From contig NZ_LT992558.1 in the NCBI RefSeq assembly GCF_900258435.1, positions 2,036,965-2,100,964 on the forward strand: a stretch of 64,000 nt of DNA. The letters are read 5' to 3'. This document shows, piece after piece, positions 8,464 through 17,841 of the stretch (the first letter of the stretch is position 1; each line of letters starts with the position of its first letter). The DNA comes from Carnobacterium divergens. Its GTDB lineage: Bacteria; Bacillota; Bacilli; Lactobacillales; Carnobacteriaceae. The notes under the pieces are model-generated. The model ran no database searches, was not told where the DNA came from, and was given only the letters and a program-made list of their open reading frames with translations. The position numbers and the translations under genes are program-made.

Positions 8464-9813
8464 TTATTTTTTCTTGTTCGCTTTTTTAATTGCTCTAGCT
8501 TGACTACGACGTTCCACACGACGTTTTTTCTCATTGCTTTCTTTAATAACCCGGCCGATTTTCTTTTTGTAGCCTGGTTTTACTTTTTTCTTCGATTTTT
8601 TCACAATTCCTTTTAATGACGGATCCAACACATCTTTTGATGTTTTTTCACGAGTTGTCCGACGGTTACGATCGTAAGTATCGATAATTTCACCATTTTT
8701 AATCGTTTTAGGTGAAAATTCAACACCAATTTTTTCAATATCCGCTACAAGAGCTTCATCACTTGGAGCGTATAAAGTAATTGCAGTCCCATTCATCCCA
8801 TTACGACCTGTTCTTCCAACGCGGTGAATAAAGAAATCTAAATCGCGGGGGATTTCAGCATTAATAACATGTGAAACGCCTTCGATATCAATACCACGAG
8901 CAGCTAAATCGGTTGCAACTACAAATTGGTAATCAAGATTTTGAACTTGTTTCATAACGCGTTTTCTTTCACGAGGTTGAATGTCTCCATGAATTTTAGC
9001 AACTTTTAACCCTCTTGATTTTAAACCATCTGCTAACTCATCTACTTTTTGCTTCGTATTTGCAAAAACAATGGCTAGATAAGGTGTTCCTGTTGTTAAT
9101 AGTTGATAAACAACATCTACACGGTCTCTTCCCTTTGTTGAAATCAACCAGTTGTCAATAGTTGGTGAAATAATTGATTTCGGTTGAATATGTTCGTAAT
9201 GAGGATTTTCCATGTATTTTTTTAAGAAAGGTTTTAAGTTTTGTGGGATTGTTGCTGAAAAAACAAGCATTTGTAGGTTGTTTGGCAAGCGTCCTGCAAT
9301 TTGATCGACATCTTCTAAGAATCCCATATCTAATGTCATATCTGCTTCATCAATAACTAAAACTGGCGCTGTATGAATCAATAAAGCATTTTCGTTTACC
9401 ATATCTAAGATACGGCCTGGTGTACCAATCACAATATGTGGTTGTGTACCATTTAGTTTTGTCATTTGACGTTTTTTGTCCGTTCCACCTACGAAACTTT
9501 GAACAATAATTTTTTCTGGTGCATGTTTTGCAAGTTGCAATGCTGCTTGATAAATTTGTTCAGCTAACTCACGACTTGGTGTGGTAATAACTACTTGGAC
9601 TTCTGCTTTTAAAGGATCAATTTTATTGAATAATGGAAGTAAAAAAGTATGGGTTTTTCCTGTTCCAGTTTGAGATTGTCCGATAACACTTTCGCCTTTC
9701 ATGATGGCAGGGATCAATTTTTCTTGAACTTCAGTTGCTTCCTTGAAGCCAATCTCGTTGATTGCGTCTATTAAAAATGGTTGTAAACCAAATTTTTCAA
9801 AAGTATGTTCCAT
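8464..9813 (-). CDS. cshB: DEAD-box ATP-dependent RNA helicase CshB
   Basis: Unwinds RNA in ribosome assembly, mRNA turnover and cold adaptation. The 449-residue protein has all core motifs: motif I QSQTGTGKT (46-54), TPSREL and TPGR, DEAD at 155-158, SAT at 186-188, and in the second domain VFANT, ATDLAARGID and HRVGRTGR. The last 70 residues are very rich in Lys and Arg, as expected of an RNA-binding tail. The N-terminus (FEKFGLQPFLIDAINEIGF) resembles Bacillus CshB (YqfR) more than CshA, which is usually longer. It is transcribed alone from an extended -10 promoter near 9856 and converges with the DUF1189 gene. Confidence 0.9.
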   Translation of the reverse strand: MEHTFEKFGLQPFLIDAINEIGFKEATEVQEKLIPAIMKGESVIGQSQTGTGKTHTFLLPLFNKIDPLKAEVQVVITTPSRELAEQIYQAALQLAKHAPEKIIVQSFVGGTDKKRQMTKLNGTQPHIVIGTPGRILDMVNENALLIHTAPVLVIDEADMTLDMGFLEDVDQIAGRLPNNLQMLVFSATIPQNLKPFLKKYMENPHYEHIQPKSIISPTIDNWLISTKGRDRVDVVYQLLTTGTPYLAIVFANTKQKVDELADGLKSRGLKVAKIHGDIQPRERKRVMKQVQNLDYQFVVATDLAARGIDIEGVSHVINAEIPRDLDFFIHRVGRTGRNGMNGTAITLYAPSDEALVADIEKIGVEFSPKTIKNGEIIDTYDRNRRTTREKTSKDVLDPSLKGIVKKSKKKVKPGYKKKIGRVIKESNEKKRRVERRSQARAIKKANKKK

Positions 9814-9855
9814 TTTTTCGCCTCTTTTCTCTTGGTGCTGTTTTGCATCCTTAAT

Positions 9856-9864
9856 ATTATAACA
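9856..9864 (-). promoter_or_regulatory. extended -10 promoter of cshB
   Basis: On the minus strand the bases read TGTTATAAT, a TGn element joined to a perfect -10. No good -35 lies 16-18 bases upstream. Confidence 0.5.
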
Positions 9865-10079
9865 TAAAAAAAGCCATTACGCTGACAAAATATTTCATTA
9901 ACATCTGTTTTCTATTGTTTTTAGGTTTCTTTGTGTTCTGACATTTCCAAGGAAACTTCAATTTTTTTTCAGAAAGGATTGCGTCCCTCAAGATAAAACA
10001 GTACAATAAAAACAATAATAAAGTTATAATGAGGATTAGCTTATATAATTAAGCGGCATTTGAAAGCGAGGTACTCTCT

Positions 10080-11564
10080 ATGAATCAAGAAAAAACAGCC
10101 CTTTTCACCATTTTCGGCGGAACAGGTGACTTAGCAAAACGAAAACTTTATCCATCTCTTTACCGTTTATATAAAAAAGGTTTTTTAAAAGAACATTTTG
10201 CAGTTATTGGAACGGCTAGACGTGAATGGACAAATGAATACTACCGTGAGATTGTAATGGAGACGATTAAAGATTTAGCTGATTCATCAGAAGAGGCGAC
10301 AAAATTTGCAAGTCATTTTTACTATCAAGCTCATAACGTGACCGATACAGAACATTATTCGGAATTAAAAGAACTATCCACAAAGCTGAATGAAAAATAT
10401 CAGCTTGAAAATAATCGCATTTACTATCTAGCGATGTCACCAAACTTCTTTGGGACCATTACCGAACATTTAAAAGCTGAAAAATTAATTACAGACGATG
10501 GATTCAATCGTTTGATTATCGAAAAACCATTTGGCCATGACTATGAAAGTGCGGCCGTCTTAAATGACCAAATTCGTGCCTCTTTCCATGAAAATCAAAT
10601 TTATCGTATTGATCATTATCTAGGAAAAGAAATGATTCAAAACATTTCAGCGGTTCGTTTTGCAAATACTATTTTTGAATCGATGTGGAATAATCGCTAT
10701 ATCGACAATATTCAAATTACTTTGAGTGAATCGATTGGCGTTGAAGAACGTGGCGGCTACTATGAAACAAGTGGTGCGCTTCGTGATATGGTTCAAAACC
10801 ATATTTTACAAGTGGTCTCTCTGCTAGCAATGGAGCCCCCAATTGAATTAAAAGACGAAGAAATTCGTGAAGAAAAAATCAAAGCACTGCGTTCTGTTCG
10901 CATCTTCAAACCAGAAGAAGTTCGTCATTATTTTGTTCGTGGTCAATATGGTGCAAGCACTGTTCATGACGAAAAATCACTTGGTTACCGTGAAGAACAA
11001 AATGTAGATCCCGCTTCACAAACAGAAACTTTTGTAGCAGGTAAAGTCATGATTGATAACTTTAGATGGGCTGGCGTTCCCTTCTACATTCGTACAGGTA
11101 AAAAATTGCGTGAAAAAGGAACTCAAATCAACATTCAATTTAAAGGGATGCCATTAAATCTTTTCAGCGAAGACCATTCAACTCCACAAGAACCAAATGT
11201 GTTGACGATTTACATTCAACCAACGGAAGGTTTTTCACTGCAATTAAATTCAAAAAAAATCGGTCAAGGGTTAGAAACGGAATTATTGAATTTAAAACAT
11301 AAAAATTCGGCTGAAACTTCAGCAAATAGTCCAGAAGCTTATGAAAAATTAATTCTTGATTGTTTAAATGGAGACTCTACCAACTTCACTCATTGGGATG
11401 AAGTCGCTCAATCATGGAAATTTGTGGACGTTATTCGTCAAGCATGGGACAAAGAAACTCCTGAATTTCCAAATTATCCAAGTGGTTCAATGGGACCTGT
11501 TTGTAGCGATCAATTACTTGAAAAAGATGGTTTCAAATGGTTTTGGAATCCTACTGGTGAGTAA
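10080..11564 (+). CDS. zwf: glucose-6-phosphate 1-dehydrogenase
   Basis: First step of the oxidative pentose phosphate route: oxidises glucose-6-phosphate to 6-phosphogluconolactone with NADP+. The 494-residue length fits. The nucleotide-binding motif GGTGDLAKRK starts at residue 13, EKPFG is at 148-152, and the substrate/catalytic motif RIDHYLGKE is at 176-184 with the catalytic His in the expected place. The ATG at 10080 follows GCGAGG, and a perfect TATAAT at 10025-10030 lies upstream without a clear -35. It is a single-gene unit closed by a palindromic terminator. Confidence 0.96.
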   Translation: MNQEKTALFTIFGGTGDLAKRKLYPSLYRLYKKGFLKEHFAVIGTARREWTNEYYREIVMETIKDLADSSEEATKFASHFYYQAHNVTDTEHYSELKELSTKLNEKYQLENNRIYYLAMSPNFFGTITEHLKAEKLITDDGFNRLIIEKPFGHDYESAAVLNDQIRASFHENQIYRIDHYLGKEMIQNISAVRFANTIFESMWNNRYIDNIQITLSESIGVEERGGYYETSGALRDMVQNHILQVVSLLAMEPPIELKDEEIREEKIKALRSVRIFKPEEVRHYFVRGQYGASTVHDEKSLGYREEQNVDPASQTETFVAGKVMIDNFRWAGVPFYIRTGKKLREKGTQINIQFKGMPLNLFSEDHSTPQEPNVLTIYIQPTEGFSLQLNSKKIGQGLETELLNLKHKNSAETSANSPEAYEKLILDCLNGDSTNFTHWDEVAQSWKFVDVIRQAWDKETPEFPNYPSGSMGPVCSDQLLEKDGFKWFWNPTGE

Positions 11565-11576
11565 TCACGTAATCGA

Positions 11577-11614
11577 CAAAAAAAGTTCTTTCAAATTTGA
11601 AAGAACTTTTTTTG
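11577..11614. terminator. two-way terminator between zwf and nrnA
   Basis: A perfect 38-base palindrome whose arms carry AGTTCTTTCAAA and TTTGAAAGAACT inside an A-run and a T-run. Confidence 0.92.
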
Positions 11615-11621
11615 TTGAATT

Positions 11622-12578
11622 TTATTGATGCCACTCAATGGCTAATGCTTCAAATTCAGTAAGAATTTCTGCAATTTCTCCACGATCTTTTGCATTTGCA
11701 CCACTCGCTAATGGATGCCCGCCGCCATGATGGCGTTTTGCTACTTCATTGATTGCTGGGCCTTTCGAGCGCAAGCGACAACGGAAGTAACCTTCTTCTT
11801 GTTCAACAAAAATCCCCCACATCAAAATGCCTTCGACACTTCCTGGCAACGAGACAATGGCTGCTGTTTCAGAATCAGCCACGCCAAATTCTTTTAAAAT
11901 CTCATTTGTTAAAAGAACATTTCCAACGCCATTTTCGTCAACTTTAATGTTCTGTAAGACATAACCGGATAAATGGGCCACTGCTTTACTCATTGTATTT
12001 AGCTGATTATTTAATGCTGTGGCTGAAAATGAATAGTCCATTAATTCAGCAGCAATTTTTAAGGTATGAGAGGTTGTCGCTGGATATAGGAAACGCCCTG
12101 TGTCTCCGACTATTCCTGCGTATAATAGACGAGCTGCTTCATCTGTCATTGTTAACTCTGATTGACAAGCATGATAAAAATCAACAATAATTTCACTGCA
12201 GCTACTCGCTTCTGTGTTCACGTAGACAAGATCACCGTAGGGCTCATCATTTGGGTGGTGGTCTATTTTAATCAGCATATCGCCTTTTGAATAGTTTTCA
12301 CCACTAATACGTGGACTATTTGCTGTATCCGTTACGATAACTAGTGCGTCTTTATAATCAGCAGCTTCTACTTGATCCATTTCAGATAAGAAAGCTAAGC
12401 CTTCAACCGATCCACCTGCTTTTAAAAGACGTTTTTCAGGAAACGATGCTTTTAATAGTTCATATAGTCCACCTTGTGAACCTAACGCGTCTGGGTCTGG
12501 TCTTTGATGGCGATGGATAATAATGGTTTGATGTTCTTTGATAGCTGTTAGTATTTCAGTGAAAATGGCTTCATTCAT
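11622..12578 (-). CDS. nrnA: DHH-family oligoribonuclease and pAp phosphatase NrnA
   Basis: Degrades very short RNA (nanoRNA) to nucleotides and removes the 3'-phosphate of pAp; in many Firmicutes it also hydrolyses pApA from c-di-AMP breakdown. The 318-residue protein has DPDALGSQ (28-35), DHH (106-108) and the DHHA1 substrate motif GGGHPLASGA (from 285). The order ytkL-ytoI-nrnA on this strand is conserved from Bacillus, apart from the missing ytpI. A 27-bp gap separates it from ytoI, so they are most likely one transcript ending at the zwf-nrnA terminator. Confidence 0.93.
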   Translation of the reverse strand: MNEAIFTEILTAIKEHQTIIIHRHQRPDPDALGSQGGLYELLKASFPEKRLLKAGGSVEGLAFLSEMDQVEAADYKDALVIVTDTANSPRISGENYSKGDMLIKIDHHPNDEPYGDLVYVNTEASSCSEIIVDFYHACQSELTMTDEAARLLYAGIVGDTGRFLYPATTSHTLKIAAELMDYSFSATALNNQLNTMSKAVAHLSGYVLQNIKVDENGVGNVLLTNEILKEFGVADSETAAIVSLPGSVEGILMWGIFVEQEEGYFRCRLRSKGPAINEVAKRHHGGGHPLASGANAKDRGEIAEILTEFEALAIEWHQ

Positions 12579-12605
12579 TCAATTTGCTCCTTTTCATTCG
12601 TTTAG

Positions 12606-13937
12606 TTAGGTACGCTCCATCAATTGACAAATCACAATGGCTTTGGCAACAAGAGTGTTTTCAATAAATACTTCAATGTCTAGCTTAGACGAGCGTCGTC
12701 CAATTTCTAGGACTCGCGGCCGAATCTCTAATTCGCTTTCTAATTGAATCATTTTAAAATAATGTAAATTCATTTGCTCAATGACTGCATTGCGCTTTTG
12801 ATACGCTAAAAGTGTTCGCTGAGAAGCGCTAGCAACCAATTCGCTTAGTACACCAAATGAGATGGTTCCAACACTGTTGGTCATTTGAGGCGTCACTTTA
12901 AACTTGAATGCTGGAATAGCTGAATGCCAATCATCTGGATTTTCACTTGTCAATTCCAGTTGTTCTGCAATTTGATCGGCAATCGTATCTCCCACTTGAG
13001 GTTGACGTTGTGCTAGTTGCATTGCTTTCATCACATCTTGCCTAGAAATAATTCCAATCAAGGTTAAATCATCTTTCACAACAGGCATAACCTCTAGCCC
13101 ATCCCAAATCATTAAATGCCCCACACTTGCCACACTCATATGCGTTTTAACATAAGAGGGGTCCTTTGTCATCACTCGTTCAATACTTAGGTTATCTGGC
13201 TTTCCAACTACATCTTTAGCTGTTACAATCCCGATTAAGCGCATTTTTTTATTCACAATTGGAAAACGGGAATGTCGACTTTCATCATTTAACTTGCGGT
13301 AATCCGCTACTGTATCTTCACTATTTAAATAGATGGTTTTTTCTACATTTGTAAAAATATCGCCAACGAGCATAATGTCTTTTTTAATCAGCTGATCCGT
13401 CATTGCTCGGTTGATTAACGTTGCAACCGTAAAGGAGTCATAGGTGGTTCGAATAACAGGCAATTTGGCCTGATTCGCTAATTCCACAATCTCCTCAGTT
13501 GTGTCAAATCCACCGGTAATTAAAACTGCTGCACCGTTTTCTAAAGCGAGGCGTTGAGCCCCAATTCGATTTCCGACAATCATTAGTGAACCTGGCGTAA
13601 TGTAACGTAGCATGGCGTCTTCCTTCATCGCTCCGATGACAAATTTATTTAAGACTTTATCGAGTCCATCAATTCCGCCTAAAATGTCTCCTTCGATAAT
13701 CTTCACGATTTCACCATAGGTTAATTTTTCAAAATGTTCTTTCATTTTGCGTTCAATTCGAATAGTTCCCACGCGTTGAATGGTCGAAACTAATCCTATA
13801 TTTTCTGCTTCTTTAATGGCACGATAAGCAGTTCCTTCACTTACTTGTAAATTTTTAGCAATCAAACGTACTGAGATTCGCTCTCCAACTGGTAACGTTT
13901 CAATATACGTTAAGATCTGGTCATGTTTTGTTGTCAT
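12606..13937 (-). CDS. ytoI: YtoI-like DRTGG/CBS/hotdog regulatory protein
   Basis: A 443-residue multidomain protein: a winged helix-turn-helix at about 1-60 (SEGTAYRAIKEAENIGLV), a DRTGG domain at about 70-180, two CBS domains at about 190-310 (IGIVTAKDVV and IGIISRQDVM mark their ends) and a C-terminal thioesterase-like hotdog domain. CBS pairs usually bind adenine nucleotides. Its place between a metallo-hydrolase and NrnA, which handles pAp and c-di-AMP products, suggests nucleotide sensing, but no target gene or ligand is visible. Its function is not established. Confidence 0.87.
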   Translation of the reverse strand: MTTKHDQILTYIETLPVGERISVRLIAKNLQVSEGTAYRAIKEAENIGLVSTIQRVGTIRIERKMKEHFEKLTYGEIVKIIEGDILGGIDGLDKVLNKFVIGAMKEDAMLRYITPGSLMIVGNRIGAQRLALENGAAVLITGGFDTTEEIVELANQAKLPVIRTTYDSFTVATLINRAMTDQLIKKDIMLVGDIFTNVEKTIYLNSEDTVADYRKLNDESRHSRFPIVNKKMRLIGIVTAKDVVGKPDNLSIERVMTKDPSYVKTHMSVASVGHLMIWDGLEVMPVVKDDLTLIGIISRQDVMKAMQLAQRQPQVGDTIADQIAEQLELTSENPDDWHSAIPAFKFKVTPQMTNSVGTISFGVLSELVASASQRTLLAYQKRNAVIEQMNLHYFKMIQLESELEIRPRVLEIGRRSSKLDIEVFIENTLVAKAIVICQLMERT

Positions 13938-13961
13938 CTGCTATCCTCCGACTTTTTCAAC

Positions 13962-14642
13962 TTATAATTCGATTATTTCTCCGACCTTTAATGCCATCCC
14001 TACGTCTTTAGGTAAGGCCTCAACAAAAGCGATTGGATCTTGTTCAATCAAAGGAAATGTATTGTAATGAATTGGCACAACTTTATTAGCGTTTAGCCAT
14101 TTACTAGCGATTACGGCTTCTTCTGGTCCCATAGTGTAATTGTCGCCAATTGGTAAGAAAGCTACATCAATTTTGTTGAATTCTCCGATTAATTTCATAT
14201 CTGAAAATAAAGCCGTATCTCCTGCATGATAAACAGTGTGACCTCCGTCACTCAAAACAATGCCGGCTGCTAAGCCAAATGTAACAGGTTGGCCTTGCAC
14301 TTCGTACATTGAACCATGTATTGCGGGAGTCATTTTGATTAAACCGAAATCAAATTGATGTTTCCCACCCATCTGCATGCCGTGGGTTTGAAGACCTTGA
14401 CTCGCAAAAAAGCCAGCTAATTCAGCATTTGCAACAATTAATGCTCCTGTTCGTTTGGCGATCTCGGCAGTATCTCCGATATGATCTGCATGAGCGTGGG
14501 TGACAATAATCACATCAGCTTCAATCGTGGTTGCATCCAAATCACTTAAGGGATTTCCTGTAATATAGGGATCTATTAAAATTTGCTTATCTGTATCTGT
14601 TAAAATTTTAACACAAGACTGTCCATGCCATGATATCTTCAT
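13962..14642 (-). CDS. ytkL: YtkL-like metal-dependent hydrolase (UPF0173, beta-lactamase fold)
   Basis: A 226-residue metallo-beta-lactamase-fold hydrolase of unknown substrate. The start is the ATG at 14642, preceded by AAGGAGCG; the open frame runs upstream but has no better site. It begins MKISWHGQSCVKI and has the zinc motif THAHADHIGD, the family-specific DPYITGNPLS near residue 25, and later GHTVYHAGDTALF and PIHYNTFPLIEQDP. It heads the ytkL-ytoI-nrnA cluster, with 24 bp to ytoI. Confidence 0.9.
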   Translation of the reverse strand: MKISWHGQSCVKILTDTDKQILIDPYITGNPLSDLDATTIEADVIIVTHAHADHIGDTAEIAKRTGALIVANAELAGFFASQGLQTHGMQMGGKHQFDFGLIKMTPAIHGSMYEVQGQPVTFGLAAGIVLSDGGHTVYHAGDTALFSDMKLIGEFNKIDVAFLPIGDNYTMGPEEAVIASKWLNANKVVPIHYNTFPLIEQDPIAFVEALPKDVGMALKVGEIIEL

Positions 14643-14740
14643 TTCAATCGCTCCTTCTATGTTATAATCAAACACAAAAACTGTATTAGTATTCTTCTAT
14701 TGTACAACTTATTCATCTAATTTGCACCTAGCATCCAATA

Positions 14741-14780
14741 AAAAAGTTCAAAAACTCTGTTTAGCAGAATTCTTGAACTT
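14741..14780 (-). terminator. terminator of dinB
   Basis: Arms AAGTTCAA (14744-14751) and TTGAACTT (14773-14780) with an inner CTCTG/CAGAA pairing and a minus-strand T-run. It overlaps the dinB stop codon. Confidence 0.8.
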
Positions 14781-15906
14781 ATTTTTCTTTTTCCCATAGT
14801 GGCAATACAATATTTTCAAAGGTTAACGGATCAAGATTGGTTACAGTAATTCCTAATAATCGAATTTCTTTCCCTATCAACCCAACGTCTTCCCATAAAT
14901 TTGAAGCATGAAAATAAATTTCTTCGCCATCTTTGACATAGCTAGGCAAACTAATACGTTTAGTCATTGTTTCATAATCAGATGTACGCACTTTTAATAC
15001 AACGACTTTTCCATGCTTTTGAACCTTTAGCAAAGAAGTGTCAACTTTTCCCGCTAAAAAACGTAGTTCTGCTAATACTTCCTCGTCTGTCGTTAACGGT
15101 TGCCCATACGTATGCTCTCGACCTACTGACTTACGCACTCGAGTGCTTTCAACTGGATTGTTATCAATTCCTCTTACTTTTCGATACAAAGAATAGCCCA
15201 TCTTACCAAAGCGTTGGATCAAATCCATCTCGCTTTTTTCAACTAAATCTTGTCCCGTAAAAACGCCCCAATCATGCATTTTTTCAGCGGTTTTCTTTCC
15301 TACGCCATAAAATTTTCCAATGGGTAATTCTTTTAAAAAGACCAATGCTTTTTCTGGCGGAATCACTGTGATGCCGGCAGGTTTTTTATAGTCAGATGCT
15401 AGTTTTGCAATAAATTTATTGTAAGATACACCAGCGGAACAAGTTAAATGCAATTCTTCCCAAATTTCTTTTTGAATCATTTTTGCAATAACCGTAGCAC
15501 TCGTAATTCCTTTTTTATTTTCTGTTACATCTAAATAAGCTTCGTCTAAGGCTAAGGGTTCAATGATATCTGTATAGTGCTTAAAGACTTCTCGAATTTG
15601 AGCAGAAATTTCTTGATAAAGTTCGTGCCTACCTGGAATAAAAATGGCTTGTGGGCAAAGTTCATAAGCTTTTTGAGCGCTCATAGCTGAATGGATGCCG
15701 TATTTTCTTGCTTCGTAATTAGCTGTCGTAACGACGCCTCTTCCCCCATTATCTTTTGGATGCCTAGCAATCACTAATGGTTTTCCTTTTAATTCAGGAT
15801 TTTCACGTTCTTCTACAGAGGCATAGAAAGCATCCATATCCACATGAATAATTTTTCTTGACGTGTCTCTCACCGGTTCTGCAAATTGTAAAACGCCATG
15901 TTCCAT
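14779..15906 (-). CDS. dinB: DNA polymerase IV (Y-family)
   Basis: Error-prone translesion polymerase. The ATG at 15906 follows GGAGGTG by seven bases, giving 375 residues; upstream in-frame sequence is ignored because the SOS-type promoter lies there. The palm motif HVDMDAFYASVEE contains the first catalytic aspartates and ALDEAYLDVT the second Asp-Glu pair. The steric region and little-finger domain follow (SVGREHTYG). A LexA-like box at 15942-15955 and TATAAT at 15934-15939 immediately downstream support SOS induction. Confidence 0.94.
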   Translation of the reverse strand: MEHGVLQFAEPVRDTSRKIIHVDMDAFYASVEERENPELKGKPLVIARHPKDNGGRGVVTTANYEARKYGIHSAMSAQKAYELCPQAIFIPGRHELYQEISAQIREVFKHYTDIIEPLALDEAYLDVTENKKGITSATVIAKMIQKEIWEELHLTCSAGVSYNKFIAKLASDYKKPAGITVIPPEKALVFLKELPIGKFYGVGKKTAEKMHDWGVFTGQDLVEKSEMDLIQRFGKMGYSLYRKVRGIDNNPVESTRVRKSVGREHTYGQPLTTDEEVLAELRFLAGKVDTSLLKVQKHGKVVVLKVRTSDYETMTKRISLPSYVKDGEEIYFHASNLWEDVGLIGKEIRLLGITVTNLDPLTFENIVLPLWEKEK

Positions 15907-15933
15907 CTTTCTACACCTCCATCTTTCCTTTCT

Positions 15934-15955
15934 ATTATACACGAACACAAGTTCT
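15934..15955 (-). promoter_or_regulatory. dinB promoter with LexA (SOS) box
   Basis: Minus strand AGAACTTGTGTTCG (15942-15955) matches the Firmicute SOS box CGAACNNNNGTTCG at nine of its ten fixed bases, followed two bases later by TATAAT (15934-15939). Confidence 0.75.
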
Positions 15956-15970
15956 TTCGCTAGAACAAAC

Positions 15971-16010
15971 AAAAAAAGTTTACTTTCTGTCAAGAAAGTA
16001 AACTTAAAAA
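15971..16010 (-). terminator. terminator of the metal-uptake operon
   Basis: Arms AAGTTTACTTTCT and AGAAAGTAAACTT with a minus-strand T-run, placed at the end of the last permease gene. Confidence 0.9.
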
Positions 16011-16013
16011 AAA

Positions 16014-16928
16014 TTATTTAATAGATTCCATTTTTAATCGATAGGCTAATTCTTTTTTTTGACGATTTCGTTGTCTAACGGCTTGAATCAAGCCTTTTTT
16101 AGGTGAGAAGATAAAGACTAATAAGAAAGTTATCCCAATAATAACCGCAATCATCCCTGCAATTGAAACATCCAAGAACATCGCTAATTGGAATCCAACG
16201 ATACTGTCTATCACACCCACAATGCCACTAATCCATAACATTTTCTTTAATTCATTTGTCAACAGATACGCGGTAACAGGTGGTCCCACAATAAAAGCTA
16301 CTACTAAAATTGATCCAACTGCCTCAAAGGCTCCAACTGCAGTGACTGAAACCAGTGTCATCAACGCATAGTGTAAAATGACTGGCGAAAATCCTAATGC
16401 AGCGGCTAAAACCGCATCAAAAGTGGCTAATTTTAATTCTTTATAAAATAACAAGATAAAAATTAAGTTGATGATTAAAATAATCCCCATTGAGTAGATT
16501 CCTTGTGCTCCTATATCCACTCCAAAAATAACCATTCGCTCAAATGGCGCAAATGCCAATTCACCAAGCAATACTGAATCTGTATCTAAATGAACAGAAC
16601 CTGCATAACGGGAAATCAAGATAATCGCAATACTAAACAGTAAAGGAAATACCACGCCAATTGAAGCATCTTTTGCTAATAGCTTTGTTTGATGAAGCAA
16701 TTCTGTTAACCAAACCGTAAAAACGCCCATCAAAGCAGCACCCACAATTAAAAATGGTGATGCCAAATTTTCAGTTGCAAAAAACGCCACCACGATTCCT
16801 AATAAAATAGTATGAGTAATCGCATCAGCCATCATTGTCATTCCTCTTAAAACTAAAAAGACACCCAGTAAGGAACAAGCAAGTGAAACAATAATCGCAA
16901 TCAATTGAATTTCTAATTCTGGATGCAA
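16014..16928 (-). CDS. mntD: metal ABC transporter permease, second subunit (MntD/TroD-like)
   Basis: A 304-residue ABC-3 family permease with about eight membrane helices and a basic C-terminal tail (RQRNRQKKELAYRLKMES). It follows the other permease gene by one base and is the last gene of the five-gene operon. Two different permeases, as in Bacillus MntABCD and Treponema TroABCD, probably form a heterodimeric channel; streptococcal and enterococcal Psa/Efa systems have a single permease. It would import Mn2+ (possibly also Zn2+ or Fe2+). The metal is inferred from the operon. Confidence 0.88.
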   Translation of the reverse strand: MHPELEIQLIAIIVSLACSLLGVFLVLRGMTMMADAITHTILLGIVVAFFATENLASPFLIVGAALMGVFTVWLTELLHQTKLLAKDASIGVVFPLLFSIAIILISRYAGSVHLDTDSVLLGELAFAPFERMVIFGVDIGAQGIYSMGIILIINLIFILLFYKELKLATFDAVLAAALGFSPVILHYALMTLVSVTAVGAFEAVGSILVVAFIVGPPVTAYLLTNELKKMLWISGIVGVIDSIVGFQLAMFLDVSIAGMIAVIIGITFLLVFIFSPKKGLIQAVRQRNRQKKELAYRLKMESIK

Positions 16929-16929
16929 C

Positions 16930-17841
16930 CTAATCGCCTCCTTGATTTAAGCGGATAATCAATGCTTTTTTTTGACGCCTACGCTGTTTTAATTTCCACA
17001 TCATCCCACGATTTGGTGCTATCACTAAACTAATCAGCACAATCACGCTAATCACAACAACAATTGTTGGTCCTGTTGGAATTTGCTTACCTAAGGAACT
17101 AATAACCGTTCCTAAAACACCAGAAACACTGCCAAAAACCGCTGCTAAACTCACCATCACTGCTAAGCGGTTCGTCCATTGTCTCGCGGCAACAGCAGGT
17201 CCGATTAATAACGAACTCATTAAAATAACTCCAACTGTTTGCAACCCAATAATAATCGTTACGACCGTCATCGCCGATAATAAAATACTAATACCATGAA
17301 CGGGGACACCAATACTCTTAGCAAAGACTTCATCAAAAGCAATTAATTTAAATTCTTTCCAGAATAAGAACATTAATACTAACATAACCATTCCGATTCC
17401 TAACATCCATTTGACATCACCTACTAATAAGGTAGAAGACTGACCAAAAATAAAACTTTTTAATCCTGCTTGATTGGCATCTGGCGTTTTTTGAATATAG
17501 GTTAGAAAAACCATGCCTAAACCAAAAAATACAGAAGTAATCAACGCTAATGCGCTATCAAATTTTATTTTTGAATACTTAACAATGCTCATAATCAGCC
17601 ATGTTGCAACTAATCCTGAGATTAAAGCCCCTATCAACAAAACTTCTGTCTGTTTAATATTCGTAATCATAAAGGCTAAACATATCCCTGGTAGCGCCGC
17701 ATGACTGACAGCATCCCCCAACAAGCTCTGCTTTCGAAGCACAGCAAAACTACCAATAACGCCACTTAGCAATCCCAACAAGGCAGAGCCAAGTGCAACA
17801 ACTTGAAACGTATAATCTGAAAAAAGAGTCCAAAATGTCAT
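16930..17841 (-). CDS. mntC: metal ABC transporter permease, first subunit (MntC/TroC-like)
   Basis: A 303-residue ABC-3 family permease with about eight hydrophobic helices and the family signature region VGVILMSSLLIGPAVAARQW. It ends in a basic tail similar to that of its partner (KLKQRRRQKKALI). Its start abuts the ATPase stop codon (17842), and its stop is one base from the next gene, so translation is probably coupled. It pairs with the downstream permease. Confidence 0.88.
   Translation of the reverse strand: MTFWTLFSDYTFQVVALGSALLGLLSGVIGSFAVLRKQSLLGDAVSHAALPGICLAFMITNIKQTEVLLIGALISGLVATWLIMSIVKYSKIKFDSALALITSVFFGLGMVFLTYIQKTPDANQAGLKSFIFGQSSTLLVGDVKWMLGIGMVMLVLMFLFWKEFKLIAFDEVFAKSIGVPVHGISILLSAMTVVTIIIGLQTVGVILMSSLLIGPAVAARQWTNRLAVMVSLAAVFGSVSGVLGTVISSLGKQIPTGPTIVVVISVIVLISLVIAPNRGMMWKLKQRRRQKKALIIRLNQGGD

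Noticed and set aside
9944-9955. TTTCC-AA-GGAAA repeat upstream of zwf
   Set aside because: Arms of five A/T-rich bases, not placed on a recognisable promoter; probably chance.
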